Assembly (NCBI GenBank): GCA_965220985.1
Contig: OZ244854.1
Span: 3,658,001 to 3,722,000, forward strand
From: JAPPHA01 sp965220985
GTDB taxonomy: Bacteria > Pseudomonadota > Alphaproteobacteria > Rhodobacterales > Rhodobacteraceae
Direction of reading: 5' to 3'
DNA length: 64,000 bases
This document shows, piece by piece, positions 53,600 through 63,060 of this stretch. The notes beneath the pieces are model-generated. The model had not been told where the DNA came from. It was given only the letters and a program-made list of their open reading frames with translations, and did no database searches. The position numbers were made by a program, and so were the translations under genes. The first letter of the stretch is position 1. Each line of letters starts with the position of its first letter.

Positions 53600-54841
53600 A
53601 TGGTTGAGGGCATGGCCAGTATCACGCCGCAGTCGGGAGGCACCGGTTCCCCGAACGGGATCCTGGCAACGGCCGTCCGACAGCTGCGCCGATGCTGTAC
53701 ATGGCGACAGACCGACAAGTATTTTCTGATACAGGTCAGCGGTTACTTCTTCTTCTTTCTCGCCATCCTGACCAGCATCATCTGGCTTGTGAACATCTTC
53801 AAGTATCTCGAGTTCGTCCTCGAAAACAGCCGGGCCGGCGGGGACTTCTTCTGGCTTGCGGTCCTTCAACTGCCCAAGACCCTCGAAATCGGGATTCCGG
53901 TTGCGGGATTCGCAGCGGCCGTCGCGCTCACCAACCGGCTGTTCAACGACTCCGAGCTGGTGGCCATGATGGGGGCCGGCATCAGCGGAATGTCGCTCAT
54001 GCGCCCTTTCGTGGTTGTGGGCGCCTTCTGTTTCCTGGCGGTGAGCTTCATCGGTCACCATCTCTATCCGATCGTGCACGAGAGCTTCGAGCGCCTCGAA
54101 GACAGGATCCAGGGGCAATATCTCGTCCAGATCATCAAGGAAGGCGAGTTCGTCTTTCCAGACCCGGATTCCGTTCTGTTCTTCGGCAGCATCGATGAAG
54201 ACGGTCACATGACCGACATCCTCGTCAGCGAGCACCTCGACGGCGGATGGACCCTGATTCACACCGCCCCGCGCGGTCGACTGGTGACGGAAGGCGACAA
54301 GCCCGGGCTTCTGCTCGAAAACGGCGTGATCCAACGGCTTGATCCTGAAACCAGGACGCTGGGCACCGCCCACTTCGACAGGCTGAACTACGGGCTGCGG
54401 CGTTACGCCAATGACGACGCCCAACGGACCAGATCCTTGCGGGACATGCCAACGCTGGAGATACTGGGCAACCTCGGGACACCCAACGACCGACGATGGG
54501 CGACACTCGCGGTCGTCGAGATCAATGAACGCATCGTCAAGGCGGCGCTCTCGTTTCTCGCGCCCTTGATCGGAATATCGGCTTTGCTCGCCAGCAGCTT
54601 CAGCCGCTCGGGATTTCTCTTCAGAATCGCGGTCGCGGTCATACTCATGGTGCTGATCAATCTCCTGCGCGGGGTCATCGAGTCGGGCGTTCAATCGCAG
54701 CCGACGATGTGGCCATTGCTTTACGCACCGGTCGTTGTCGGCGCTGCCACGGTGTTCGCTCTGTGCATGATCGGCGCCAGCCGTTGGCACACGAGTTGGG
54801 GACGAGTCGAGGAACGGCTGGCAAGGGTTGCCGCAAAATGA
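53600..54841 (+). CDS. lptF: LPS export permease LptF
   Basis: An inner-membrane subunit of the LptB2FG extractor, which lifts lipopolysaccharide out of the inner membrane. The start is ATG 53600 or, in frame, 53612; neither has a strong ribosome binding site. From there it has about 413 residues: a cytosolic N-terminus, three transmembrane helices, a periplasmic beta-jellyroll (about 175-310) and three C-terminal helices (SFLAPLIGISALLASSFSR and later). It overlaps lptG by four bases (54838-54841), so the two subunits are made together. Confidence 0.92.
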   Translation: MVEGMASITPQSGGTGSPNGILATAVRQLRRCCTWRQTDKYFLIQVSGYFFFFLAILTSIIWLVNIFKYLEFVLENSRAGGDFFWLAVLQLPKTLEIGIPVAGFAAAVALTNRLFNDSELVAMMGAGISGMSLMRPFVVVGAFCFLAVSFIGHHLYPIVHESFERLEDRIQGQYLVQIIKEGEFVFPDPDSVLFFGSIDEDGHMTDILVSEHLDGGWTLIHTAPRGRLVTEGDKPGLLLENGVIQRLDPETRTLGTAHFDRLNYGLRRYANDDAQRTRSLRDMPTLEILGNLGTPNDRRWATLAVVEINERIVKAALSFLAPLIGISALLASSFSRSGFLFRIAVAVILMVLINLLRGVIESGVQSQPTMWPLLYAPVVVGAATVFALCMIGASRWHTSWGRVEERLARVAAK

Positions 54842-55950
54842 CGCTGCATCTCTATTTCGCGCGCCAGTATCTCTCCGTCCTCGCGGGTGTCGTGTTCTTT
54901 GCCGCGACCATCGTTTTCGTCTTCGTCATGCTCGAGAGCCTGCGCAGTTCGGGAACCGGAACCTCGATCATCGTGTTCGCGTTGACCTCTGCAGCAAACA
55001 AGACTCCCGACATCATCTCGGAAGCCATGCTGGTCATCGTCACGGTTTCGTCGATCTGGTACTGCAATCGCATGTCCGCATCGAACCAGTATGTTGCTGC
55101 ACGTGCCGCGGGGGTCTCGGCGCTGCACTGCCTCTTCGCTCCGATTGCCTGCGTGCTGGCCGTCGGCCTTGCCGGAACGCTCTTTCTCAACCCCATGATC
55201 GCGTCGCTCTCGGGCAAGCAGTACGTGCACGGAACGAGCAGCATCGAAAGTGTCGGTCATGCGGTGACGCCCAGGAGACTGTCGGGCATTTGGCTGCGCC
55301 AACCGCGTCAGGGTGGCCATGACGTCGTCAACGCCCGAGCCACCTCCGACAAGGGCGACGAGCTGAGCGACGTCACGATCATCGCATTCGATTCGCGCGG
55401 TCATGCGGTGAGGACGACCCACGCGGCCACGGCCGACTTGATGCCGAGTGACGAAGGACAGCTGACGCTGTCGACGCCGAAGACATGGATGATCGATCCG
55501 GAAAACCCGCTTGCCGAGCTCACGGCCGAAACGGCGCCATCGCTGACCATGCCAACAACGCTCACGGGCGAACGGGTCCGCTTCGGGAACCCCGTGCCGG
55601 CGGTCATGCAGATCTGGGACGTTCCACGGTGGATCGGGACCTTGGAACAGGCGGGGTTCTCGTCGCTTGGCTACCGGCTCCACTTTCATCTCGAACTGGC
55701 AAGGCCATTGCTTCTTGCCGCGACCTTTGTCATCGGTTCCGCCTTCATGCTCGGCGGCGTGCACCGGAGAAATCACGGACGACGGGCATTTTTTGCGTTG
55801 CTATCCGGTGTCTTCATGAGTTTCCTGCTTGAACTGACGAGGTTTCTCGGTATCGCTGGCGAACTCCAGATTCCGGTCGCCGCATGGTTCTTGCCGCTGG
55901 CGGCCGCCATGTTGGGGCTTTCGATCATCCTGATGCTTGAAGACGGTTAG
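54838..55950 (+). CDS. lptG: LPS export permease LptG
   Basis: Partner of LptF, 370 residues from ATG 54838. It has the same layout: N-terminal helices (MTLHLYFARQYLSVLAGVVF), a periplasmic jellyroll domain with GIWLRQ and a C-terminal helix bundle including RPLLLAATFVIGSAFMLGG. It is directly followed by lptD, an arrangement conserved in alphaproteobacteria. Confidence 0.93.
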   Translation: MTLHLYFARQYLSVLAGVVFFAATIVFVFVMLESLRSSGTGTSIIVFALTSAANKTPDIISEAMLVIVTVSSIWYCNRMSASNQYVAARAAGVSALHCLFAPIACVLAVGLAGTLFLNPMIASLSGKQYVHGTSSIESVGHAVTPRRLSGIWLRQPRQGGHDVVNARATSDKGDELSDVTIIAFDSRGHAVRTTHAATADLMPSDEGQLTLSTPKTWMIDPENPLAELTAETAPSLTMPTTLTGERVRFGNPVPAVMQIWDVPRWIGTLEQAGFSSLGYRLHFHLELARPLLLAATFVIGSAFMLGGVHRRNHGRRAFFALLSGVFMSFLLELTRFLGIAGELQIPVAAWFLPLAAAMLGLSIILMLEDG

Positions 55951-55968
55951 ACATTGTTCAGACTCCGC

Positions 55969-58191
55969 ATGATGGTACCCGCACGACAGTCTGCAACGCG
56001 CCCGCGTGATGGATCGTTCACGCACGGTGCGCGTACGCAATGCAGCGCATTCGGCAAGGTCGCGTTTGCGTTTCTGTTCGTGCTTGCCGCGTTTCTCGCG
56101 TTCTCGTTTCCCGCAGCAGCCCAGCTGCGCCTGACGACACCCAAGGTCTCCATCGTTGCCGGCAAAATCGAACTTCTCGAGCGCGGAACGGTCGTGGTCG
56201 CCTCGGATGGCGTGACGATTCACAGCCGAGACCAGATCATCGCGACCGAGAGATTGACCTACAACCAGACGACGGGCGAGTTGCTGTTCGACGAACCGTT
56301 GACGCTCGTGACCGAGGACGGCGTCGTCGTTGCCCAGCTCGCCACGCTGTCGGAAGATCTCGAAGACGGGGTGATTCGCAGTGTCCAGTTCCTGACCCGG
56401 CACCAGCTCCAGCTGGCGGCAACCAGCATGCACCTGAACGAGGGTCGATACAGGATTCTCACCAATGCGGTCGCAAGCTCGTGCCACATCTGCCGAAACG
56501 GCGAGGTGCCAGACTGGCAGGTCCGTGCCGAAACGGTCCTTCATGACGTCGAGGAGCAACGCATCTATTTCGAGAATGCGGTCGTGGAGGTCGCGGGCGT
56601 GCCAGTTCTCAGCGTCCCCTACCTGAGTATCCCGGGACCGAATGTCGATCGCGCGACGGGGTTCCTGGTTCCCACGATCGTCACCTCGACGGTTCTTGGT
56701 ACCGGCTTCAAGCTCCCCTACTACATCACCCGGTCGGATCACGAAGACATCACGCTGACACCGTTCATCACGACGGAAGGCGGTGCGGTGCTGGAGACGG
56801 AATACCGCAGAAACTACAAGTCCGGCACGGTCCAGATCGACGGAGCGCTGCTGCTCGCAGGCGGCATCGGGGATGACCGGCTCGCCAGCTATGTCTCGGG
56901 CCAGGGTCAGTTCGAACTTCCTCGCGATTTCCGACTGAGTTTCGATTCATCCGTTGCCTCCAACAAGAGGTTCACCAACGACTACGACATCGACGACAGG
57001 GATCGGCTGGTATCGGAGATCGATGTCGAACGAACCAGGAGCGAGTCGTACCTCGGATTCGGCGCCTCGCTGGTGCAGAGCCTGCGCTTGAACGAAGTCG
57101 ACCAGCAAGTGCCGCTGGTGCTGCCCGAAGTTCACTACCGATGGATCACAAGGCCCGCAGGGAATCTCGGAACCTTCGGCCTCCGCACGCACGTGGTCAA
57201 TCTGACGCGGCGGAAGGACAACCGCCTGTTCAGATTCGGAACCCATCTGGACTGGACAAAAGGTTGGCAGGTCGGGAACGGTTTCCAGATTGGCGCTTTT
57301 GGCGAAATTGTCGGTCTCGGCTACCGTTATGACAACTACCCGCCTCGCGGCAGCGGTTCGACCGGATCGGTCGAGCCAGTCCTGGCCCTCGAAGCGCGTT
57401 GGCCGCTCGCTCGAACCGCGAGTCCGGGCGTGAGGCACCGCCTTGAACCGATCATCCAGCTCGTGTGGCGACCGGACGAAGCTAACGATGCCCCGAACGA
57501 AGACAGCCAACTGATCGAGTTCGAGGCGGCGAACCTCTTTTCGCTCAATCGATTCCCCGGACATGACCGCAAGGAGCTCGGATTGACCGCCAATGTCGGC
57601 GCGAGATACAGCATTCTGGACGAGTCCGGGTTCTCCCTCGATGCAATGGCGGGACAGGTCTTTCGCGACCGCGACCTTGGCCAGTTCGCCGATGAGCCGG
57701 GCCTGTCAGGGCAGTCGTCGGACTACGTCTTTTCACTCGACGTGTCGCACCGCGACAGGTTCAGCTTTACGACGACGGGAGTGTTCGACAGGAACCTGTC
57801 GTTCTCCAAATTCGAACAGGTGGCAAGTGTCGTTCACGGTCGCTTCGAATTCGACTTGAACTATGTCAGTCTGACCGACAACGAAACAACGCTTGGCGAG
57901 CAGCCGTCGCGCGAACTGATCGGCAGCGCGCGGTACAACATCACGGAGAACTCCCAGCTGCGCGGTTCGTTGCGACGCAACCTGGTGAGCCGCAAGACGA
58001 CCGAAGCCGAGGTCGGCTTCAGAATCCAAAACGAATGCACCCTGATCGACTTTTTCTTCTCGCTTGACGCTGCCGGAACTGGTAGCGAGGATGACGATCG
58101 CCAGATCGGCGTGACTGTCGAGCTGCTCGGCTTGAGCGGGACACTTTCTGGCTCGGGCCGTCCGCCCATCCAGTGCGGAATGCGCATCTGA
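55969..58191 (+). CDS. lptD: LPS-assembly outer-membrane protein LptD
   Basis: The outer-membrane barrel that inserts lipopolysaccharide into the outer leaflet. The start is uncertain: ATG 55969 or 55972, with a TTG at 55954 rejected for lack of a ribosome binding site. It has 740 residues from ATG 55969. A long N-region and hydrophobic core (GKVAFAFLFVLAAFLAFSFP) end at an A-A-A signal-peptidase site before QLRL. The N-terminal OstA/LptA-like domain (about 55-160) is followed by a large barrel domain. Cys residues in the first third (SSCHICRNGEV) could form disulfides. Confidence 0.92.
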   Translation: MMVPARQSATRPRDGSFTHGARTQCSAFGKVAFAFLFVLAAFLAFSFPAAAQLRLTTPKVSIVAGKIELLERGTVVVASDGVTIHSRDQIIATERLTYNQTTGELLFDEPLTLVTEDGVVVAQLATLSEDLEDGVIRSVQFLTRHQLQLAATSMHLNEGRYRILTNAVASSCHICRNGEVPDWQVRAETVLHDVEEQRIYFENAVVEVAGVPVLSVPYLSIPGPNVDRATGFLVPTIVTSTVLGTGFKLPYYITRSDHEDITLTPFITTEGGAVLETEYRRNYKSGTVQIDGALLLAGGIGDDRLASYVSGQGQFELPRDFRLSFDSSVASNKRFTNDYDIDDRDRLVSEIDVERTRSESYLGFGASLVQSLRLNEVDQQVPLVLPEVHYRWITRPAGNLGTFGLRTHVVNLTRRKDNRLFRFGTHLDWTKGWQVGNGFQIGAFGEIVGLGYRYDNYPPRGSGSTGSVEPVLALEARWPLARTASPGVRHRLEPIIQLVWRPDEANDAPNEDSQLIEFEAANLFSLNRFPGHDRKELGLTANVGARYSILDESGFSLDAMAGQVFRDRDLGQFADEPGLSGQSSDYVFSLDVSHRDRFSFTTTGVFDRNLSFSKFEQVASVVHGRFEFDLNYVSLTDNETTLGEQPSRELIGSARYNITENSQLRGSLRRNLVSRKTTEAEVGFRIQNECTLIDFFFSLDAAGTGSEDDDRQIGVTVELLGLSGTLSGSGRPPIQCGMRI

Positions 58192-58240
58192 GCCCGAACC
58201 ACATGCTGATGACCACTGATTTCTGCTGGAGTGTGCTCAA

Positions 58241-59494
58241 ATGAACGCAGCAATACTGCGAATCGTCACGATCGTGCTGCTTTTGACGCTTGTCGCACCG
58301 ACAGCTCACCTGACCGTTGCGCCCTTCTCGGCGCCTGCGAGCGCCGCCGAAAACCCGTTCGAGATCGTTGCCGTCGTCAACGATCAAGCGATCACCCGTT
58401 ACGAAGTGTCGCAGCGCAAGCGGTTCCTCGAACTGTTCAAGCTCGTTGACGAGCAGGACGGCGATTCCGAAACGCAGGCGCTCGAAGAACTGATCGATGA
58501 TCGGGTCCGGTTTTCGGAGATGGAAAAGTACGGGCTCAGTCTCGACGATGCCTCGGTCGATGCCGGTGTGTCCAATGTCGCAGCACAGCAGAACATGTCG
58601 ATCGAGCAGCTTGAAGCTCACGTCATGGATGGCGGTGTCCACCCGGACACCTTGAGGGCATACGTCAGGGCGGCGCTGGGTTGGGAACGACTCGTCAGCG
58701 CCAGGTTCGGAGGAACCGCAGCGATCACCGAGCAGGAGGTCGATGCCGCGCTCTCCCTTGCTTCCGAAGAAAGCGAGCAGATGATTCTACTCTCGGAGAT
58801 CATTCTCGTTGCGGGTGAACGCGGCATGCAGCAGACCGAGACGATCGCCTGGCGACTCTACGAATTGATCGATGACGAGAACGGTTTCGCGGCGGCGGCC
58901 AGACGCTTTTCGAACTCCCCGTCGCGGCAGACCGGCGGACGCCTCGAATGGCAAAGCGTTCGCACGATTCCGCCTCAGATTCTCCCAAGGCTTCTGGCAC
59001 TCAGTCCGGGGCAGCTGTCGGGCCCGATTCGAATCGACGACACCGCAATCGGGCTGTTCCTGTTGCGCGGCATCAGGGGAGGACAGCCGGTGGAACGCAA
59101 GCCGCCAACAGTCACGTTCCTGAATGTTCCGTTGTCCTCGAACTGGTCCGAGGACGATATCGGGACACTGATGGACGCATCGGAAAACTGCGACGACCTG
59201 CAGGTCGCCGTGCTGGATCTCGATTCCGAGGTCGTTGTCGAACCGTCAACGCTGGGCAACGAGACCCCTGAGCCGCTGACGCAGGCGATTTCGCGACTCG
59301 ACCTTGGCGAAGCCTCCGTGCAGGCAGGCGCGGACGGCGCAAGGTCGCTGATCATGGTCTGCGACCGATCAGGCCAGGGTTCGGCCGAATTGAGGGAACG
59401 GGTTCGCAGAAACCTGTTCATTCAGCGACTGTCGGGATTGGGCAACAGCTACCTCAGCCGCCTTCGAAGCGAAGCCTTCATCGAATACAAATGA
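58241..59494 (+). CDS. surA: Periplasmic chaperone SurA-like peptidyl-prolyl isomerase
   Basis: A 417-residue exported chaperone for outer-membrane proteins. The signal peptide ends at A-S-A-A near residue 36. The SurA N-domain starts IVAVVNDQAITRYEVSQRKR. A single parvulin-like domain (about 180-290) has FAAAARRFSNSPSRQTGGRL and LSPGQLSGPIRIDD, with some catalytic positions changed as in other alphaproteobacterial SurA. It lies between lptD and pdxA, as in Escherichia coli, and its stop overlaps pdxA by four bases. Confidence 0.92.
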   Translation: MNAAILRIVTIVLLLTLVAPTAHLTVAPFSAPASAAENPFEIVAVVNDQAITRYEVSQRKRFLELFKLVDEQDGDSETQALEELIDDRVRFSEMEKYGLSLDDASVDAGVSNVAAQQNMSIEQLEAHVMDGGVHPDTLRAYVRAALGWERLVSARFGGTAAITEQEVDAALSLASEESEQMILLSEIILVAGERGMQQTETIAWRLYELIDDENGFAAAARRFSNSPSRQTGGRLEWQSVRTIPPQILPRLLALSPGQLSGPIRIDDTAIGLFLLRGIRGGQPVERKPPTVTFLNVPLSSNWSEDDIGTLMDASENCDDLQVAVLDLDSEVVVEPSTLGNETPEPLTQAISRLDLGEASVQAGADGARSLIMVCDRSGQGSAELRERVRRNLFIQRLSGLGNSYLSRLRSEAFIEYK

Positions 59495-60498
59495 GACGTC
59501 CGGTCGCTCTGGCATGCGGTGATCCGGCCGGAGTCGGTCCGGAGATTGCGCTCAAGGCGCGGGACCATCTGACGCATGACGATCCGTACGTCCTGATTGG
59601 AGACCTCGCACGCTGTGCAGAGATCGGGCGCACGCTCGATCGAACGGTGATCGAGGTCGCCTCGGCCGCGGCCGCGGTCGATGCCTTCGAGAACGGCGTG
59701 CCCGTGCTCAACGTCTCATGCCGGCGTCGGGCGGTTTCGGGCGTGCCGGATCCAGCCAATGCGCCGAGTGTCGTCGAGGCGATTCGGGTTGCCGTCGAAT
59801 GCTGGAAATCCGGGGTGGCCAGCGCCGTGTGCACCAACCCGGTCAGCAAGCACGTCCTGAAGACCGGCGCCGGATTTCCGCATCCGGGCCAGACCGAGTT
59901 CCTTGCGGCGCTCGCAGGAGCGGAGCACGGCGTCATGATGCTGTGCAACAGCGAGTTGAGAGTCGTCCCCGTCACGGTTCACATCCCCGTTGCGGAGATT
60001 CCACGCAAGTTGACGGCGGCGATCATCGAGCGCGCGATTCGCGTCACCGACCACGCCCTGAGATCGGATTTCGGGATCGAGAATCCGCGAATTTCCGTGG
60101 CCGGGCTCAACCCTCATGCGGGCGAGAACGGAATGATGGGAACCGAGGATATCGAGGTGATTCAACCTGTTGTGGCCCGTCTCGCGGACGAGGGAATGGC
60201 TTTGCAGGGTCCGCTGGCGGCGGATTCGATGTTCCATGCCGAGGCCAGGGCGACGTACGATGCGGCGGTCTGCATGTTCCACGACCAGGCGCTGATCCCG
60301 GTCAAGACGATCGGAATGGCAGAAACGGTCAACGTCACCCTGGGACTGCCGTTCGTGAGGACGTCGCCGGGACACGGAACTGCCTTTGACATCGCAGGAC
60401 AGAACCGAGCGAGCGAAAGGAGCCTTGTCGAGGCGCTGAAACTTGCAAGGCGCCTCGCAGAGAATCGCGACAAACGGCGCGAGCCACGCGATGGCTGA
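59491..60498 (+). CDS. pdxA: 4-hydroxythreonine-4-phosphate dehydrogenase
   Basis: An NAD-dependent, metal-dependent oxidative decarboxylase in the DXP-dependent pyridoxal phosphate pathway; 335 residues. It begins RRPVALACGDPAGVGPEIAL, the family start, and includes the metal ligand His in HPGQTEFLA, GLNPHAGENG and FHDQALIPVKT. It overlaps surA by four bases and rsmA by eight bases. Confidence 0.96.
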   Translation: MRRPVALACGDPAGVGPEIALKARDHLTHDDPYVLIGDLARCAEIGRTLDRTVIEVASAAAAVDAFENGVPVLNVSCRRRAVSGVPDPANAPSVVEAIRVAVECWKSGVASAVCTNPVSKHVLKTGAGFPHPGQTEFLAALAGAEHGVMMLCNSELRVVPVTVHIPVAEIPRKLTAAIIERAIRVTDHALRSDFGIENPRISVAGLNPHAGENGMMGTEDIEVIQPVVARLADEGMALQGPLAADSMFHAEARATYDAAVCMFHDQALIPVKTIGMAETVNVTLGLPFVRTSPGHGTAFDIAGQNRASERSLVEALKLARRLAENRDKRREPRDG

Positions 60499-61345
60499 CG
60501 ACGGCCTGCCGCCGATTCGCGAGGTCATCGCCAGCCACGGCATTCGCGCGAAGCGGTCTCTTGGCCAGAATTTCCTTCACGACTTCAACCTGACCCGAAA
60601 GATCGCCCGACAGGCGGGCGACATCTCTGGCTGCGACGTGGTCGAGGTCGGTCCCGGACCCGGCGGCCTGACCAGGGCCTTGCTGGCCGAGGGCGCGCGA
60701 CGCGTCATTGCCATCGAGTCGGATCCCAAGTGCATTCCGGCCCTTGAGGAAATCGTCCGGCTGTTCCCGGATCGATTGAAGGTCATCGCTGGCGACGCGC
60801 GAAAGATCGACGTCTCGGGCGAAGTCGCCTCTCCTGCCCGGATCGTCGCCAATCTTCCCTACAATGTCGGCACGCGGCTTCTCTTTGACTGGATCATGTC
60901 GACGACCTGGCCGCCCTACTGGCAGTCGATGACGCTCATGTTTCAAAAGGAAGTTGCCGACCGAATTGTCGCCGCGCCGGGCCAGCGTCAGTACGGTCGA
61001 ATTTCCGTTCTCGCCCAGTGGCGATGCCATGCGCACCTGATGTTCGAGATTCCGCCCGAAGCGTTTTCGCCGGCACCCAAGGTCACCTCGGCCGTGGTTC
61101 ACTTCGAGAGGCGACAGTCGCCCGAGATCGCCAAGCTCGAGATTCTCTCGCGGGTCACCCATCTCGCTTTCGGGCAACGTCGAAAGATGCTTCGCCGCAG
61201 TCTCAGATCGCTCGTTCCATCGATCGCGGCGACACTCGAGGAGATCGGGATATCGCCCGAGAAGCGAGCGGAACAGCTCTCGGTCGCCGACTTCTGCGCC
61301 ATCAGCAGAGCCGCAGAGAGGATCGGCATGATCCCCGTGCCATAA
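60491..61345 (+). CDS. rsmA: 16S rRNA dimethyladenosine transferase (KsgA)
   Basis: Dimethylates A1518 and A1519 of 16S rRNA in late small-subunit assembly; 284 residues. The ATG at 60491 overlaps pdxA by eight bases. KRSLGQNFLHD (residues 21-31), the AdoMet motif VEVGPGPGGLT (51-61) and the catalytic NLPYNV (121-126) are all present. Convergent with the DUF4167 gene. Confidence 0.96.
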   Translation: MADDGLPPIREVIASHGIRAKRSLGQNFLHDFNLTRKIARQAGDISGCDVVEVGPGPGGLTRALLAEGARRVIAIESDPKCIPALEEIVRLFPDRLKVIAGDARKIDVSGEVASPARIVANLPYNVGTRLLFDWIMSTTWPPYWQSMTLMFQKEVADRIVAAPGQRQYGRISVLAQWRCHAHLMFEIPPEAFSPAPKVTSAVVHFERRQSPEIAKLEILSRVTHLAFGQRRKMLRRSLRSLVPSIAATLEEIGISPEKRAEQLSVADFCAISRAAERIGMIPVP

Positions 61346-61397
61346 ATCAGATGAATGGATTCGCGGGGCACCCCCCGCAGGAGTGGCGTCAAGCCGC

Positions 61398-61988
61398 TCA
61401 GATCACCGCATCGCTTGACGCGTCGTCAGACTCGGGCTTTGCCGCGACGATGACGGGATCTGGACTTTCGTCCGCTGGACCGGGTTGTGGCCGATTGGCG
61501 CCGGAATTTCGACGAGCTGGCCGGCCTCGTGGTCGGCGTCCATCGCCTCGTCCATTGTCGGTACCCGGCGCAGGACTACGTGAGCCGGCTCCAGCGGGAT
61601 GGTGTTCTTCCGGCGCGCTCGCTTCGGAGACGGCGTGCGAATCCGAATTGTCCGTCTGCTGTCGCGGTTGAGCATCCGCGGATGCCTGCGCGGCTTGCTG
61701 TCGGTTGCTTTCCATGGCTTCCCGACGCCCCGCGATCTCCCGCTGGGCTTCGCCGAGCAATCGAGCGTAGTGCTCGGAATGCTGCAAGTGGTTTTCCGCC
61801 CCGATACGATCGCCAGCAAGCTGCGCATCTCTCGCCAATGCGTTGTACTTGTCGATGATCTGCTGGGGCGTTCCACGCACCTTGCCGTCAGGCCCGGAGG
61901 AATCGAAGACCCGATTGAGAATGCTACCGACGTTGTTGCGCCTGTTACCGGACTTCCCGCGTGAACGCGGTTTGTTGGATGGTCTCAT
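61398..61988 (-). CDS. DUF4167 protein
   Basis: A 196-residue protein with the alphaproteobacterial DUF4167 domain in its first 80 residues. The core reads RVFDSSGPDGKVRGTPQQII, then DKYNALARDAQLAGDRIGAE and NHLQHSEHYARLL. The rest is a low-complexity tail rich in Pro, Arg, Asp and Ser, typical of the family. RNA binding has been proposed because of the basic N-terminus, but no function is established. It follows prmC-prfA, a usual neighbourhood in this class. Confidence 0.9.
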   Translation of the reverse strand: MRPSNKPRSRGKSGNRRNNVGSILNRVFDSSGPDGKVRGTPQQIIDKYNALARDAQLAGDRIGAENHLQHSEHYARLLGEAQREIAGRREAMESNRQQAAQASADAQPRQQTDNSDSHAVSEASAPEEHHPAGAGSRSPAPGTDNGRGDGRRPRGRPARRNSGANRPQPGPADESPDPVIVAAKPESDDASSDAVI

Positions 61989-62208
61989 GTATCGTGATTA
62001 CCCTGAATTTTTTTGCCATGAAGCCGGGCAGCATGTGCCTTGACCAAAAACTTCGACTTTCGTGCTGGCACATGGGTGATGAGAGCCGAGACTCGATCAT
62101 CGACGCCCGAATACACTGCCCTGTTGAAGCAATTCAAGTGCAATCTGACACGGTCGGGCAAAAAAAGACCGATTCCCCCGATTTCACCAAAACGACCGCA
62201 TCCGGGCA

Positions 62209-63060
62209 TCACTGCGGCCTCCAAAGGCAGACAACCCGGTCAAGCCCGGCCAGATCCTTGTGGACCCGGCTGTCGAGACCGCAGGTCATCTTGAACATCG
62301 TGCAAACCTCTTGCGCCTGCGAAGCGCCGATCTCGAGAAGGACACGCCCGTCGGGCGACAGATGTGCCATGAGACCCGCAGCGATCCTGCGGTAGGCTTC
62401 CAGCCCGTCTGCGCCCCCCATGATGGACCGGGCGGGCTCCCACAGCCGAACCTCGGGTTGAAGGGAGGCGATTTCGTCAATCGCGATGTATGGCGGGTTG
62501 CTGACGACGAGGTCGAACACTCCGGTCACCTCGGAGAACCAGTCCGATCTGCAAAGCTGAACACGATCTGCAACATTCAACGCGGCGAGATTGTCCGATG
62601 CGACTTCGAGGGCTTCTGGCGAAACGTCGATCCCGACCCCCGTTGCTTCGGGGCGTTCGGCCAGCAGACTGCCAAGTATGCAGCCAGTGCCGGTTCCAAG
62701 ATCGAGAACCCGACTGAACGCGGCCTCCTCGAGCGCTTTTTCGACCAGCAGTTCGGTTTCGGGCCGGGGATCGAGAACATCATCCGTGACTCGGAAACGC
62801 CCCACCCAGAAATCTCGATAGCCCAGGATTCGCGAAACCGGCTTTCGGCGGTGTCGCTGCCGAACAAAACTTCGAAAGAGCGACGCGGTGGCGTCGCTGA
62901 CGGATTCATCCGAGGCGCTTGGTCTCGCAGTCGTGGAGTCGTCGCGAGCGAACGCATGTTCGAGGAGCCGCCGGGCGTCGCCCGGAGCATCAGCGCCGAT
63001 TTCGGGGACGAGCGCGTTCACGCCCTCCGCGAACAGGGTGCTAGGCGTTTCGGGATTCAC
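62209..63060 (-). CDS. prmC: Peptide chain release factor N5-glutamine methyltransferase PrmC
   Basis: Methylates the GGQ glutamine of release factors; 283 residues. An N-terminal five-helix domain precedes the AdoMet fold with LDLGTGTGCILGSLL (about 119-133), and the catalytic NPPY is at residues 188-191. Its start overlaps the prfA stop by four bases (63057-63060), so the enzyme is coupled to one of its substrates. Confidence 0.96.
   Translation of the reverse strand: MNPETPSTLFAEGVNALVPEIGADAPGDARRLLEHAFARDDSTTARPSASDESVSDATASLFRSFVRQRHRRKPVSRILGYRDFWVGRFRVTDDVLDPRPETELLVEKALEEAAFSRVLDLGTGTGCILGSLLAERPEATGVGIDVSPEALEVASDNLAALNVADRVQLCRSDWFSEVTGVFDLVVSNPPYIAIDEIASLQPEVRLWEPARSIMGGADGLEAYRRIAAGLMAHLSPDGRVLLEIGASQAQEVCTMFKMTCGLDSRVHKDLAGLDRVVCLWRPQ

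Noticed and set aside
53555..54790. 411-codon open frame on the minus strand
   Set aside because: Antisense to lptF, whose transmembrane and jellyroll pattern and overlap with lptG are clear.
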